Below are positions 16,375 through 24,988 of a stretch of 64,000 nucleotides of DNA, in pieces. The stretch's first letter is position 1, and each line of letters begins with the position of its first letter. Origin of the DNA: Acidobacteriota bacterium. GTDB lineage: Bacteria; Acidobacteriota; Terriglobia; UBA7540. Location of the stretch: contig CADDZJ010000011.1 of assembly GCA_902812415.1 (NCBI GenBank), forward strand, positions 1 to 64,000, written 5' to 3'. The position numbers and the translations under genes are program-made. Under the pieces are notes generated by a model. That model ran no database searches. It was not told the DNA's origin and saw only the letters and a program-made list of their open reading frames with translations.

Positions 16375-17292
16375 TTGAGCGCTCGCGTACTGAATGGCAA
16401 TCAAATCGCCGACGCAATTAAGGAGGAGCTGAAGCAGGAGATTGCTGCCCTCAAATCGCGCGGTATCACGCCCGGCCTTGCTGCGGTACTGGTGGGAGAG
16501 AATCCCGCGTCGCAGATTTACGTGCGCAACAAAGTTCGAGCATGTGAATTGCTCGGGCTTTATAGCGAGCGGATTGAGCTACCAACAGAAACCTCCACCG
16601 AAGCGTTGCTTAAATTAATCGGGGATCTGAATGCAAAAGATTCCATCGATGGAATTCTGGTGCAGCTTCCTCTGCCATCCCAGATCGATGCGAAAAGGGT
16701 TTTGCCGGCGATTGATCCGAAGAAGGATGTAGACGGTCTTCATCCTGTGAATGCGGGCAAGCTGATGAGCGGGCGGCCCGGCATGGTTCCCTGCACCCCC
16801 GCGGGAGTCATTCAGATTCTCGATCGCAGCCAGATTCCGATTCGCGGGGCGCGGGCGGTGGTGGTGGGCCGCAGCGATATGGTGGGCAAGCCCATGGCGA
16901 TGCTCCTTCTGCACCAGAACGCGACCGTCACCATCTGCCATTCACAGACGCGCGACCTGGTAGCCGTCACCCGCGAGGCGGATATCCTGGTGGCCGCCAT
17001 GGGGAAGCCGGCCCTGATTACAAAGGACTTCATCAAACCGGGCGCAACGGTGATTGATGTGGGGACCAGCCGCCTGACACGGGCGGAAGAGGTTCGAGCC
17101 ATCTTCCACGATTCAAGTGGCCCGCTCGAACGTCTTCAGGCGAAGGGATTTATTCTGATAGGAGACGTTCAGCCTGAGGATGTGAAAGAGGCGGCGGGCG
17201 CCTACACTCCGGTGCCGGGCGGAGTCGGCCCGCTCACCATTGCCATGCTGATGTCGAACACGGTGCACGCAGCGCGCTTGCGACGAGGATGA
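16375..17292 (+). CDS. folD: bifunctional methylene-THF dehydrogenase/cyclohydrolase FolD
   Basis: A 305-residue FolD, slightly longer than the common 280-290. Signature regions are YVRNKVRACE with the catalytic Lys, GILVQLPLP, DVDGLHP, PCTPAGVI, VVGRSDMVGKP for NADP binding and PVPGGVGPLT. It oxidises 5,10-methylene-THF to 10-formyl-THF in one-carbon metabolism. The start is TTG 16375, with AGGAGA six bases upstream and no better codon. Confidence 0.95.
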   Translation: MSARVLNGNQIADAIKEELKQEIAALKSRGITPGLAAVLVGENPASQIYVRNKVRACELLGLYSERIELPTETSTEALLKLIGDLNAKDSIDGILVQLPLPSQIDAKRVLPAIDPKKDVDGLHPVNAGKLMSGRPGMVPCTPAGVIQILDRSQIPIRGARAVVVGRSDMVGKPMAMLLLHQNATVTICHSQTRDLVAVTREADILVAAMGKPALITKDFIKPGATVIDVGTSRLTRAEEVRAIFHDSSGPLERLQAKGFILIGDVQPEDVKEAAGAYTPVPGGVGPLTIAMLMSNTVHAARLRRG

Positions 17293-17320
17293 CATTGCGT
17301 CGGAGTTCGGTCGTCCTGGT

Positions 17321-17974
17321 TTGCCATCCCATCGAGTCATTAAACAGAGGCCGGCTATTCTTACTTTTTCCTGTTTCGGTTTAACTGGCGGCATTGGCTG
17401 CGGGAAGACCATCGTGGGGAGCTTTTTCACCGCGCTCGGAGCGCGCGTGATTAACGCCGACCAGATCGGGCATGAACTGCTCCTCCGGCCCAGCCCGGCG
17501 TATGATGAAATTATTGAAAACTTTGGCCGCGAGGTCCTGGACAGCGCGGGCGAAATCGACCGGAAGCGACTGGGCGCGGTTGTCTTTAAGGACCGTGAGC
17601 GGCTGCGAAAGCTCAATTCAATCCTGCACCCCAAGATTATCGCTCGGCAGGAAGAGTTGGCCGCGCAATTTCATCGTGAAAACCCCGGGTCGGTGATCAT
17701 TGTCGAGGCGGCGCTGATTTATGAGGCCGGCGTGGAGGAGAAATTCAGTAAAATCCTCGTGGCCTGGTGCAAGCCCAGGCAACAAATCGAGCGGCTTTTG
17801 GCGAAGACCGGCATGTCTCGGGAAGAAGCGAAAGCGCGGATTGCCGCTCAGATGCCGGTGGAAGAAAAGCGCCGTCGGGCGGATTTCGTCATCGATTGCT
17901 CGGGAAGCCTGGAGGAAACCCGCGCTCAGGCGGAAGCGATTTATCCGCAATTGCAGCGGCTGGCAGCCCTGTAG
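17321..17974 (+). CDS. coaE: dephospho-CoA kinase
   Basis: A 217-residue CoaE performing the last step of CoA synthesis. The P-loop is GLTGGIGCGKT at about 20-30, followed by GARVINADQIGHELL, the substrate region LHPKI, and CKPRQQIERL of the lid and C-terminal domain. It lies 28 nt after folD. The only in-frame start before the P-loop is TTG 17321, so about 19 residues precede the usual N-terminus. Confidence 0.92.
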   Translation: MPSHRVIKQRPAILTFSCFGLTGGIGCGKTIVGSFFTALGARVINADQIGHELLLRPSPAYDEIIENFGREVLDSAGEIDRKRLGAVVFKDRERLRKLNSILHPKIIARQEELAAQFHRENPGSVIIVEAALIYEAGVEEKFSKILVAWCKPRQQIERLLAKTGMSREEAKARIAAQMPVEEKRRRADFVIDCSGSLEETRAQAEAIYPQLQRLAAL

Positions 17975-18288
17975 CAGGTTGCTGAAAAGCTCTCGCAGCC
18001 TGTCATTCCGAAGAGCCGCAAGCGGTCCCGAGATTGCGAGGAAGGAATCTCGCCAGTCCTTTATTTGCAGGGCGAGATTCCTCGCTGAGTTTATCCTGAG
18101 TTAAAATGCAGGGATTCTTCGCTTGCGCTCAGTCTGCCATGTCGCTTTGCGACATCCCGAAGGATAAAAATTACGCCGAGACTAGCAGGTGTTTGGGTTG
18201 CGTGCCGAAATATCGGCATATTTTTCAAGGCAGAATGACAGGCGAAAGAGTCGGAATGACAAGGGTCAGAACTTTTTTCAGCAACCTG
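17975..18288. repeat. MITE-like GTCATTC element with perfect 14-bp TIRs
   Basis: CAGGTTGCTGAAAA at 17975-17988 is exactly inverted at 18275-18288. Inside are GTCATTCCG and GAATGACA segments facing each other and a nested inverted pair around 18040-18085. It has no coding capacity and fills most of the gap between coaE and the zinc dehydrogenase. Confidence 0.8.
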
Positions 18289-18356
18289 ATAGCCCCCGCT
18301 GTGGTGGCGATGCCCAGAATGTTTTCCGAGCGCCATACTTTAAGGAGAGGTGAAGC

Positions 18357-19394
18357 GTGAAAGCACTTGTCTATACAGCGCCCAAGCGCCTTGCGTGGCA
18401 GGAATGGCCTGACCCTGAGCCTGCCCTTGGAGAAGCTCTGGTGCGAGTTGAATCCATCGGTGTCTGCGGCTCCGACGTTCATGGCTGGCTGGGGAAAAGT
18501 CGTGGGCGTGTGCCTCCCTTGATCTTAGGTCACGAGATGGCCGGGGTTGTCGAAGAGGTGCGCGCGCAGGCGGCCTCGCTTCGGCCGGGCGATTTTGCGG
18601 CTATCTATCCCATTATTGGTTGTGGCCAGTGCCGCTTCTGCGCCACCGACCGGGAACGCCTCTGCCGTCAGCGGAAGCTCATGGGAATGCACCTGGCGGG
18701 CGGTTTCGCCGAGTATCTCAAAGCCCCTGCGAAAAACCTCTATCCGCTGCCTTCCTCCATGAATTTCGTTGCCGGCGCGCTGGTTGAGCCGCTCGCCAAT
18801 GCTCTTCATTTCGTCGAATATGCGCAAACGGATCCGGGGCCGCTTGCCATTTTAGGCGCGGGCGCCATTGGGCTGCTGATGCTCCAGGTCGCCAAGCAAA
18901 TCAGCGCGCCAAACGGTATGGAGAGACTCTTCCCGAAAATTGCAGTGACGGAAATGAATCCGCATCGGGCCGCTCTGGCTCGGAGATTTGGCGCTGATCT
19001 GGTGGTAAATCCCCGGGACCCTGATGCCACTTTACAGCTTGAGTCGTTCTTCGGCGAGGATGCCTGTCGCGCCGTCCTGGATGCAGCGGGATTTGCGTCG
19101 AGCCGGCAATTGGCGCTGAAGCTGGTGGCAACCGGAGGCTTGGTGGGACTGGTGGGAATGGGCGAGGCGGACACAACTTTTGATTGCGTGGAACTCATCC
19201 GACGCGAGATTCATCTGGCGGGCATTTACGGATATGGGAGGAATGAGTTTCAACGCGCGGTTGAGTGGATAGCGCAAGGACGCATCGATTATCAGGATTG
19301 GGTGACTGAAGCGCCGCTTAAGGAAGGCCAGAAGCTCTTTGAGGCCCTCGACCAGCCTGATACAACCCAGATCAAATTAATCCTGAGACCGTGA
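18357..19394 (+). CDS. zinc-dependent medium-chain dehydrogenase (threonine/sorbitol dehydrogenase-like)
   Basis: A 345-residue MDR enzyme. GVCGSDVHGW carries the catalytic-zinc Cys, GHEMAGVVEE the His-Glu pair, and CGQCRFCATDRERLC the four structural-zinc cysteines. ILGAGAIGLLML is the NAD Rossmann motif. It probably oxidises a polyol or amino alcohol with NAD; the exact substrate is open. GTG 18357 is preceded by AAGGAGAGG. Confidence 0.85.
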   Translation: MKALVYTAPKRLAWQEWPDPEPALGEALVRVESIGVCGSDVHGWLGKSRGRVPPLILGHEMAGVVEEVRAQAASLRPGDFAAIYPIIGCGQCRFCATDRERLCRQRKLMGMHLAGGFAEYLKAPAKNLYPLPSSMNFVAGALVEPLANALHFVEYAQTDPGPLAILGAGAIGLLMLQVAKQISAPNGMERLFPKIAVTEMNPHRAALARRFGADLVVNPRDPDATLQLESFFGEDACRAVLDAAGFASSRQLALKLVATGGLVGLVGMGEADTTFDCVELIRREIHLAGIYGYGRNEFQRAVEWIAQGRIDYQDWVTEAPLKEGQKLFEALDQPDTTQIKLILRP

Positions 19395-19497
19395 TGAGGA
19401 GGCTTTCAGAGCCGGGGCTATCGAGTTGATGAATGATAAAAAGGCTGAAAGGCGCGCTGGAGCGGCGAAGCCCCTTCGCTCTGCTCAGCGCATTTCA

Positions 19498-19523
19498 GCG
19501 GTGAGGACACCGCCGCTACTGTC
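19498..19523. repeat. GTAGCGGCGG-family fragment
   Basis: GCGGTGAGGACACCGCCGCTAC is one arm of the palindrome in reverse orientation. It lies in the 430-nt gene-free stretch 19395-19824. Confidence 0.6.
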
Positions 19524-19660
19524 GGATGGCGTCGTGCAGCCTGAGACCACACCCCCGAACGGCTCCCGTCCCTGCTGGCATCGTCATTTCAGGCCCTTCG
19601 CTTGTCATTCTGGCGTTGAGCGCTTCCGCATGGTCATTTTGCCCTGAAAGTTCTGACCCG

Positions 19661-19715
19661 GTCATTCCCGCGAAAGCGGCGGCCACAATGGGATTCCCGC
19701 CTTCGCGGGAATGAC
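19661..19715. repeat. GTCATTCCCGCG inverted repeat
   Basis: GTCATTCCCGCGAA at 19661-19674 is perfectly inverted at 19702-19715. Further GTCATT motifs occur at 19603 and 19633, so this looks like several GTCATTC elements inserted side by side. No gene is visible in 19395-19824. Confidence 0.65.
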
Positions 19716-19824
19716 TGCGCTGTTATGCAGTTCATCAAAAGCCAATCATTCACCCCATAATCCTAAGATAGCTAGGAATATAAGGCGCAATCCGCCGCTT
19801 GTCGAGTCGAGGTTCTGCATGGGG

Positions 19825-21438
19825 CTACACGGAAAATTCCAGCCAGGTGATTGAATGGCGGGGGAAACGATACTGCCAGCGGTCACCGGAGCCGGTAAAA
19901 TGCGCTTCCCGGATGCTGACCGTATGGGGGCGGTCAAGCGTATTCTGAGCATCCAGGCTGGGAGCCGTGATGAGGAAGGCGCGTCCAGGGCCTTTTGCGG
20001 ACAAACCCTCAAACTGAATCGTGGCGAGCGCGTCTCCTTCCTTTCGCCGGTTCACGACGGCAAGCTTTACGATCCGCTCGCCTTCATCATAGGTCCCCAT
20101 CACATCCAGATACGGCTGGTCGCCGAAATTGCGCGTGGAAAACTGAGGCGATTCGTTGAGGACATCCAGCACAACCCGGCCGGCGCGGCTGGCATAGAGT
20201 TCGAGAGGATAGTAAGTGGTCAGCAACAGGATGGAATCCGGCTGGGTCTGGATGGGCGCGATCACGTTCACCAATTGAGCCAGATTGGCGAAGCGCACGC
20301 TGGCGCAATGGCGGTGAATCACATTGAAAGCAGCGGCCACCCAGAGCGCGTCGCGCAGGTTGTAAGGAACCTCGAATTTATGCACGTCGTTGCGCTTCGC
20401 GCCGTCAGACCAGTTGTAAAGGATGTTCCACTCATCGAGCGCGGTATAGATGGGCGTCGACCGATGCGCCTTGGCGGAGACTTCCCGCGCCGTGGCCGCT
20501 GACGCGCGTAGAAGCGCGTCCAATTCCGCAGTCGAGCCGAGGATTTCGTAGTCGTCTTTCAGCTCATCCGTCAGAGCGTAATAATGAACGGAAATATAGT
20601 CCGCGTGCTGGGCGAGCGCCTGAAGCACCGGGCGATCCCAGTCAGGATCGCCATTGCCGCAAGCGATCAGCTTGATGCTGGGGTCCATCCACTTCATCAC
20701 CTTGGCGAACTCGACCGCTGCTTTGGCGTAATCGGTGGCGTCCTTGTGGCCAATCTGCCACGGGCCCCACATTTCGTTTCCCAGCCCCCAGTACTTCACC
20801 TTGTAAGGTTCCGCGTGGCCGTTCTGCTTGCGCAGATCCGAATAATAGGTTCCGCCGGGATGATTGCAGTATTCAACCCAATAGCTTGCTTCATCCATCG
20901 TTCCGGTGCCCATATTGACGCAAAGATAAGGCTCAGCGCCGATCTTGCCGCAGACTTTCAGGAACTCATCCGTGCCGAACTGGTTCGGCTCAAGCTGAAA
21001 CCAGGCCAGGTTGTAACGGGCCGGGCGCTTCGCCTTGGGGCCGATTCCATCCTGCCAGTGGTAGCCTGAGGCAAAGTTCCCGCCCGGCCAGCGAAGCTGG
21101 GTGACGCGCAACTTGCGGGCGGCGTCGAGCACGTCCTTGCGGTCGCCATCAGCATCAGCCAGGGGAGAGTCAGGCTCGTAGATTCCCCCATAAATGCAGC
21201 GGCCAATATGCTCGATAAAGTTGCCGTAGATGTTAATATCCACCTCGCCGAGGCGCCGTTCGAGATCGATCTTCAGTGTGGCTTGAATGGGCGGCTCGGA
21301 TGCGCCCTGACCCGGCTCCGCCGGGTTAGCGGCGGCGAGCCCGCTTCCCGAACCGAGCGCCACGCTGGCCGCCCCCATGCCTTTCATGAATTGTCGTCTT
21401 GTCCACTTCTGCACTCCGCGCTTGTTTTGGGAATCCAA
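19825..21438 (-). CDS. Tat-exported GH51 alpha-L-arabinofuranosidase
   Basis: About 537 residues, related to family 51 arabinofuranosidases that remove arabinose from plant hemicellulose. RRQFMKG near the N-terminus is a Tat signal. Catalytic residues are visible as Glu in GLGNEMWG (acid/base) and in ALDEWN (nucleophile); RWPGGNFASGYHW is a typical family stretch, followed by a C-terminal beta-sandwich. TTG 21438 is chosen because GAGGAGG stands seven bases before it; the frame stays open upstream to 21477. The gene is divergent from the VKOR fusion, with 85 nt between starts. Confidence 0.87.
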   Translation of the reverse strand: MDSQNKRGVQKWTRRQFMKGMGAASVALGSGSGLAAANPAEPGQGASEPPIQATLKIDLERRLGEVDINIYGNFIEHIGRCIYGGIYEPDSPLADADGDRKDVLDAARKLRVTQLRWPGGNFASGYHWQDGIGPKAKRPARYNLAWFQLEPNQFGTDEFLKVCGKIGAEPYLCVNMGTGTMDEASYWVEYCNHPGGTYYSDLRKQNGHAEPYKVKYWGLGNEMWGPWQIGHKDATDYAKAAVEFAKVMKWMDPSIKLIACGNGDPDWDRPVLQALAQHADYISVHYYALTDELKDDYEILGSTAELDALLRASAATAREVSAKAHRSTPIYTALDEWNILYNWSDGAKRNDVHKFEVPYNLRDALWVAAAFNVIHRHCASVRFANLAQLVNVIAPIQTQPDSILLLTTYYPLELYASRAGRVVLDVLNESPQFSTRNFGDQPYLDVMGTYDEGERIVKLAVVNRRKEGDALATIQFEGLSAKGPGRAFLITAPSLDAQNTLDRPHTVSIREAHFTGSGDRWQYRFPRHSITWLEFSV

Positions 21439-21523
21439 GGATGTACCTCCTCGCTGTAAAATATCGGTAATCCTCACTAAGTCAGGCCATCATACACCAC
21501 GAGTTGCGACACGCGGTAGAATA

Positions 21524-23185
21524 ATGACCATGCGAAGATTTCTGATTTTAGCGCTGAGTCTGATTGGTCTGTTCGATTCGATCTACCTGCTGTGGGTTTA
21601 CACTTCGCCGTCTCATCCTCTGGTTTGCCTGGGAACCGGCTGCGACGTTGCGCGCGCCAGTTCCTATTCCCAACTCTGGGGACTGCCGCTGCCTTTGTTC
21701 GGAGTGGCCATGTATGGCGCGCTGGCGCTGCTGGCGTTTGGTGAGAGTCTTGGCGGCTCGGTGCTTTACGCCGTGATCCGATATGCGACCCTGGCCATTG
21801 CGGCTGTCGGGTTTATCGCTTCGCTCGTTCTTTCCGGCATTGAGGCTTTTGTGCTTCATGCCTGGTGCGCCTGGTGCGTGCTCTCAGCCGTTACGGTGGT
21901 CTTGATTTTTGCCTTTGCGATTTATGGGGTTGCAAGACCCGGACCACCCCCGCAGGGCAGCGCGGCTCTTTCGGCGGCGCGGGGGCAATTCATTCTCTTT
22001 ATTCTCGCTTTGATCATTGGCATTCCGGCCTTTATACGCCTTTCCCGTTCGGGAGAGGCTGTTCCAGCGCCGCAACAGCCCGCCGCCGCGGCCCTTGATG
22101 CAAGGCTGGTGCGGCCTGCCAGTCACGCAACCGGCGATTTGCAATCCCCGGTAACGGTGGTGGAATTTGGCGATCTCGAATGCCCCATGTGCGGGCTCGC
22201 CCAGAAGACTGTTCTCAAAATGCTTCAGCAATACGGTCGCAAAGTGCGTTTCGTTTTCCGCCACTTTCCTTTAACCAGCATTCATCCCCAGGCGGAGAAA
22301 GCCGCTGAAGCCACCGAGTGCGCCGGCGAACAGGGAAAATTCTGGCAGGCGGAAGAACTGTTTTACCAGAAGCAGCCGGACCTGAGTGTTGACGCGCTTA
22401 AGCGTTATGCCGCCCAACTGGGGCTGGACACGCAGAAATTTGATGAGTGTCTTTCCAGCGGCCGCATGGCAGCTCGAGTTCAGCAGGATATCGCAGATGC
22501 AAAAGCGCTGGGCGTCCACTGGCCGCCCACCTTTTTTGTGGGTCACCAGATGCTGATCGGCGCGCCGGACTATACGGAACTCTCCCACCTTCTCGATCAG
22601 CAGCTTGCCGACCATGCCGCGGTCGCCGCTAGCGCGCAAACTCCGGGTTCCTCTTCTGCCCCATCCACATCGCCTGCAAAACCCTCGGCAAGCGCTTCAT
22701 CAGGAACGGCAGCGGCGCCCTTAGGGTCATCCCCCTTCCCAAGCTCCAATCCCGGCACAACTTTAGGCGGCAACGTCTTCTCCCAAGCCCAGCCGCAATC
22801 GGCCCTGGCCTGCAATCCTGATGAGGCCAAACTCGAGCAGCCCACGCTCATTCATACGCCTGAGGCGGAGAAGCTCTTCAAAAGCGATCCCAAGCCTCTT
22901 TTTGTTGACGTGCGCTCGGCGCAGGATTTTGCCAAAGGCCACATTCCTGGCGCCATCAACATTCCGGTGGAAGAAATTCAGCAGAAGTGGAATACGCTGC
23001 CACGCAATCAGGTGATCGTGTTCTACGAAGGCGGAGAGCGCAGCGGCTCGCCGGATGATGTCTGCGCATTCAGTCGCGCCGCCGCGCGCATCGCGCTGAG
23101 CAACGGCTTCGATAAAGCCAGGGTGAAAGTCTACCAGGAAGGTTTGAAAGGGTGGGAAAGCGCCGGCTTGCCGGTGGCGCGGTAG
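21524..23185 (+). CDS. VKOR-thioredoxin-rhodanese triple fusion
   Basis: A 553-residue membrane protein with three redox modules. The first (1-175) is a vitamin K epoxide reductase domain with about five membrane spans, loop cysteines C35/C40 and active-site CAWC at 115-118. The second (about 205-365) is a DsbA-like thioredoxin domain with CPMC at 220-223 and a cis-Pro region HWPPTFF. A Ser/Pro/Ala-rich linker (370-425) leads to a rhodanese domain (445-553) with candidate catalytic C514. VKOR-Trx fusions reoxidise periplasmic disulfide carriers through quinones; the added rhodanese suggests sulfur transfer in the periplasm. The start at 21524 gives a direct N-terminal membrane helix; ATG 21530 is an alternative. 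Confidence 0.85.
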   Translation: MTMRRFLILALSLIGLFDSIYLLWVYTSPSHPLVCLGTGCDVARASSYSQLWGLPLPLFGVAMYGALALLAFGESLGGSVLYAVIRYATLAIAAVGFIASLVLSGIEAFVLHAWCAWCVLSAVTVVLIFAFAIYGVARPGPPPQGSAALSAARGQFILFILALIIGIPAFIRLSRSGEAVPAPQQPAAAALDARLVRPASHATGDLQSPVTVVEFGDLECPMCGLAQKTVLKMLQQYGRKVRFVFRHFPLTSIHPQAEKAAEATECAGEQGKFWQAEELFYQKQPDLSVDALKRYAAQLGLDTQKFDECLSSGRMAARVQQDIADAKALGVHWPPTFFVGHQMLIGAPDYTELSHLLDQQLADHAAVAASAQTPGSSSAPSTSPAKPSASASSGTAAAPLGSSPFPSSNPGTTLGGNVFSQAQPQSALACNPDEAKLEQPTLIHTPEAEKLFKSDPKPLFVDVRSAQDFAKGHIPGAINIPVEEIQQKWNTLPRNQVIVFYEGGERSGSPDDVCAFSRAAARIALSNGFDKARVKVYQEGLKGWESAGLPVAR

Positions 23186-23192
23186 ACCCTAG

Positions 23193-23306
23193 CATATGTC
23201 ACATAAATACCTGGACCGAACCCACGGGCGGGACGCCCGTGCCACAGTTGTGGCATGGCCATCTTGGCCATGATCACACATTGTCCAGAAACGTTAGTGA
23301 CACATG
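23193..23306. repeat. 114-bp TIR element with two inner hairpins
   Basis: The ends 23193-23216 and 23283-23306 are imperfect inverted repeats, 17 of 24 positions matching. Inside are ACGGGCGGGACGCCCGT and CATGGCCATCTTGGCCATG hairpins. It fills the gap between the convergent VKOR fusion and glycosyltransferase genes. Confidence 0.65.
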
Positions 23307-23323
23307 ATTAGATTCGGAGCTCG

Positions 23324-24958
23324 TCAAGAACCCACGGTTTCCGTCTCCGCCGGAACGGCGCGCGAACGCACTGTGGCCAGGACAGTGTTCCAGGCGCGGC
23401 GAAGCGGCGCCTGAAGCAGCGAAAGCGTTCCCATATAGACATAGCCGGCAAAGAAAAGCAGCAGAAAAGGCACGGTGAGATAGTTCTGGATGCTCATGGA
23501 ATACGCCGTGCTGTAAAGAAAGTAGACCGCCAGACCCAGTTCGACAAAGGGAATCCAGCCGCTGCGGCGCTTATACCTCTTCTGCTCCCAGGTCGTATCA
23601 CGGCCCTCCACCCGATACTTGGGCGTGCGCACAAATTCCGACTTCACGTCAAAAAGCGCTTCAATCACCGCTTTGGCGTTGATCACCGAAAGTCCGATGC
23701 CTGCTGCCATCAGGAAAGGAATGTATTTGATGCGGCTCACCCATCCCTCGGGATAAAGGTCGCGCTGGGCGACCATGTAAAAGCTGCCGACGGAACAGGT
23801 GGAGGCAATAAAAAGCGGTAAGTCCAGGTAAAGCATCTGGAACCAGCCCTGATAAAAGCGGACGATGACGGCCGGGAAAAGAATGAGCGAGAAGAGAACC
23901 ATCAGGGGATATGAAATATTGGCCGTGAGGTGGAGCGTGGCTTCAATCTTGATGGCGAGCGGCTGCGGGCTTTTCCAGATGCGCCAAAGAAGCTTGCGAG
24001 CCGTCTGGATTAACCCTTTGGCCCAGCGCGCCTGCTGGGTCTTGAAAGCGTTCATCTCCACGGGCAGTTCGGAGGGGCATTCAATCCGCGGATCATAAAC
24101 GAACTTCCAGCCTTTCAGTTGAGCGCGGTAGCTCAGATCGGTGTCTTCCGTCAGCGTGTCGTGTTCCCAGCCTCCGGCGTCTTCAATCGCCGCCCGGCGC
24201 CACATGCCGGCCGTTCCATTGAAATTGAAGAAGCGTCCGGAGAGATTGCGCGCGCCATGCTCGATGACGAAATGGCCGTCCAGCATGATGGCCTCAATTT
24301 CCGTCAGATTGGAATAATGCCGGTTGATCCAGGTCCAGCGCCCCTGCACCACCGCCACCTTGGGATCGGTAAAGTAAGGAAGCATTTGCCGGATGATGGA
24401 CGGCGGCGGGACGAAATCGGCGTCAAAGATGGCGATAAATTCGCCTTCGCTTTGTTCGAGCCCTCGGGCCAGCGCGCCGGCCTTGAAGCCCTCCCGATTC
24501 TTGCGGTGATGATAGCGGATGGGGAATCCGGCTTGCTGATATTCCTGAACCAGCCGCGCGCAGAGGAGCGCTGTTTCATCGGTGGAATCATCCAGGACCT
24601 GAACTTCCAGCAACTCTTTTGGATAATCGATGCGCGTCACCGCCTCAAGGAGCCGCTCCACCACGTAACGCTCGTTGTACATCGGAAGCTGAATCGTCAC
24701 CTTGGGGAGCTTCTCAAACATCCGGGGCGGCTTCGCCAGCTTCCGGCGGTTTTTCAGATAAACGTAGGTCAAAAAATAACGATGGACGCCATAGACGGAA
24801 AGCACCACGAGGCAGCCGAAATAAGGGATGATGATGGAGAGATCGAAGGCATTCGGTTGATAGAGGCCCTGAAAAGGTGTCTTGTGAAAAACGAGACCGA
24901 TATAATGAGTGACTGGACTGAGGGGATTTATGAAGATCGCCAGGTATAAAGGCAACAT
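23324..24958 (-). CDS. processive GT2 glycosyltransferase, cellulose-synthase/mannan-synthase-like
   Basis: A 544-residue integral membrane enzyme. Membrane segments flank a cytosolic GT-A domain with LPMYNE at the N-terminal strand, DDSTDE, DADF (metal binding), LTEDTDLSYR (TED base) and QQARWAKG (the QxxRW motif of processive enzymes). The C-terminal third has four or more membrane helices. It likely polymerises a beta-linked polysaccharide such as glucan or glucomannan across the membrane. The upstream membrane glycosyltransferase gene is divergent with 30-50 nt between starts. Confidence 0.85.
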   Translation of the reverse strand: MLPLYLAIFINPLSPVTHYIGLVFHKTPFQGLYQPNAFDLSIIIPYFGCLVVLSVYGVHRYFLTYVYLKNRRKLAKPPRMFEKLPKVTIQLPMYNERYVVERLLEAVTRIDYPKELLEVQVLDDSTDETALLCARLVQEYQQAGFPIRYHHRKNREGFKAGALARGLEQSEGEFIAIFDADFVPPPSIIRQMLPYFTDPKVAVVQGRWTWINRHYSNLTEIEAIMLDGHFVIEHGARNLSGRFFNFNGTAGMWRRAAIEDAGGWEHDTLTEDTDLSYRAQLKGWKFVYDPRIECPSELPVEMNAFKTQQARWAKGLIQTARKLLWRIWKSPQPLAIKIEATLHLTANISYPLMVLFSLILFPAVIVRFYQGWFQMLYLDLPLFIASTCSVGSFYMVAQRDLYPEGWVSRIKYIPFLMAAGIGLSVINAKAVIEALFDVKSEFVRTPKYRVEGRDTTWEQKRYKRRSGWIPFVELGLAVYFLYSTAYSMSIQNYLTVPFLLLFFAGYVYMGTLSLLQAPLRRAWNTVLATVRSRAVPAETETVGS

Positions 24959-24988
24959 TGCGTTAACGATTTCCTCACTGGGCTTCGA

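Noticed and set aside
19426-19714. Small plus-strand ORFs in the gap before the GH51 gene
   Set aside because: They lie entirely in repeat sequence and lack ribosome-binding sites and family resemblance.
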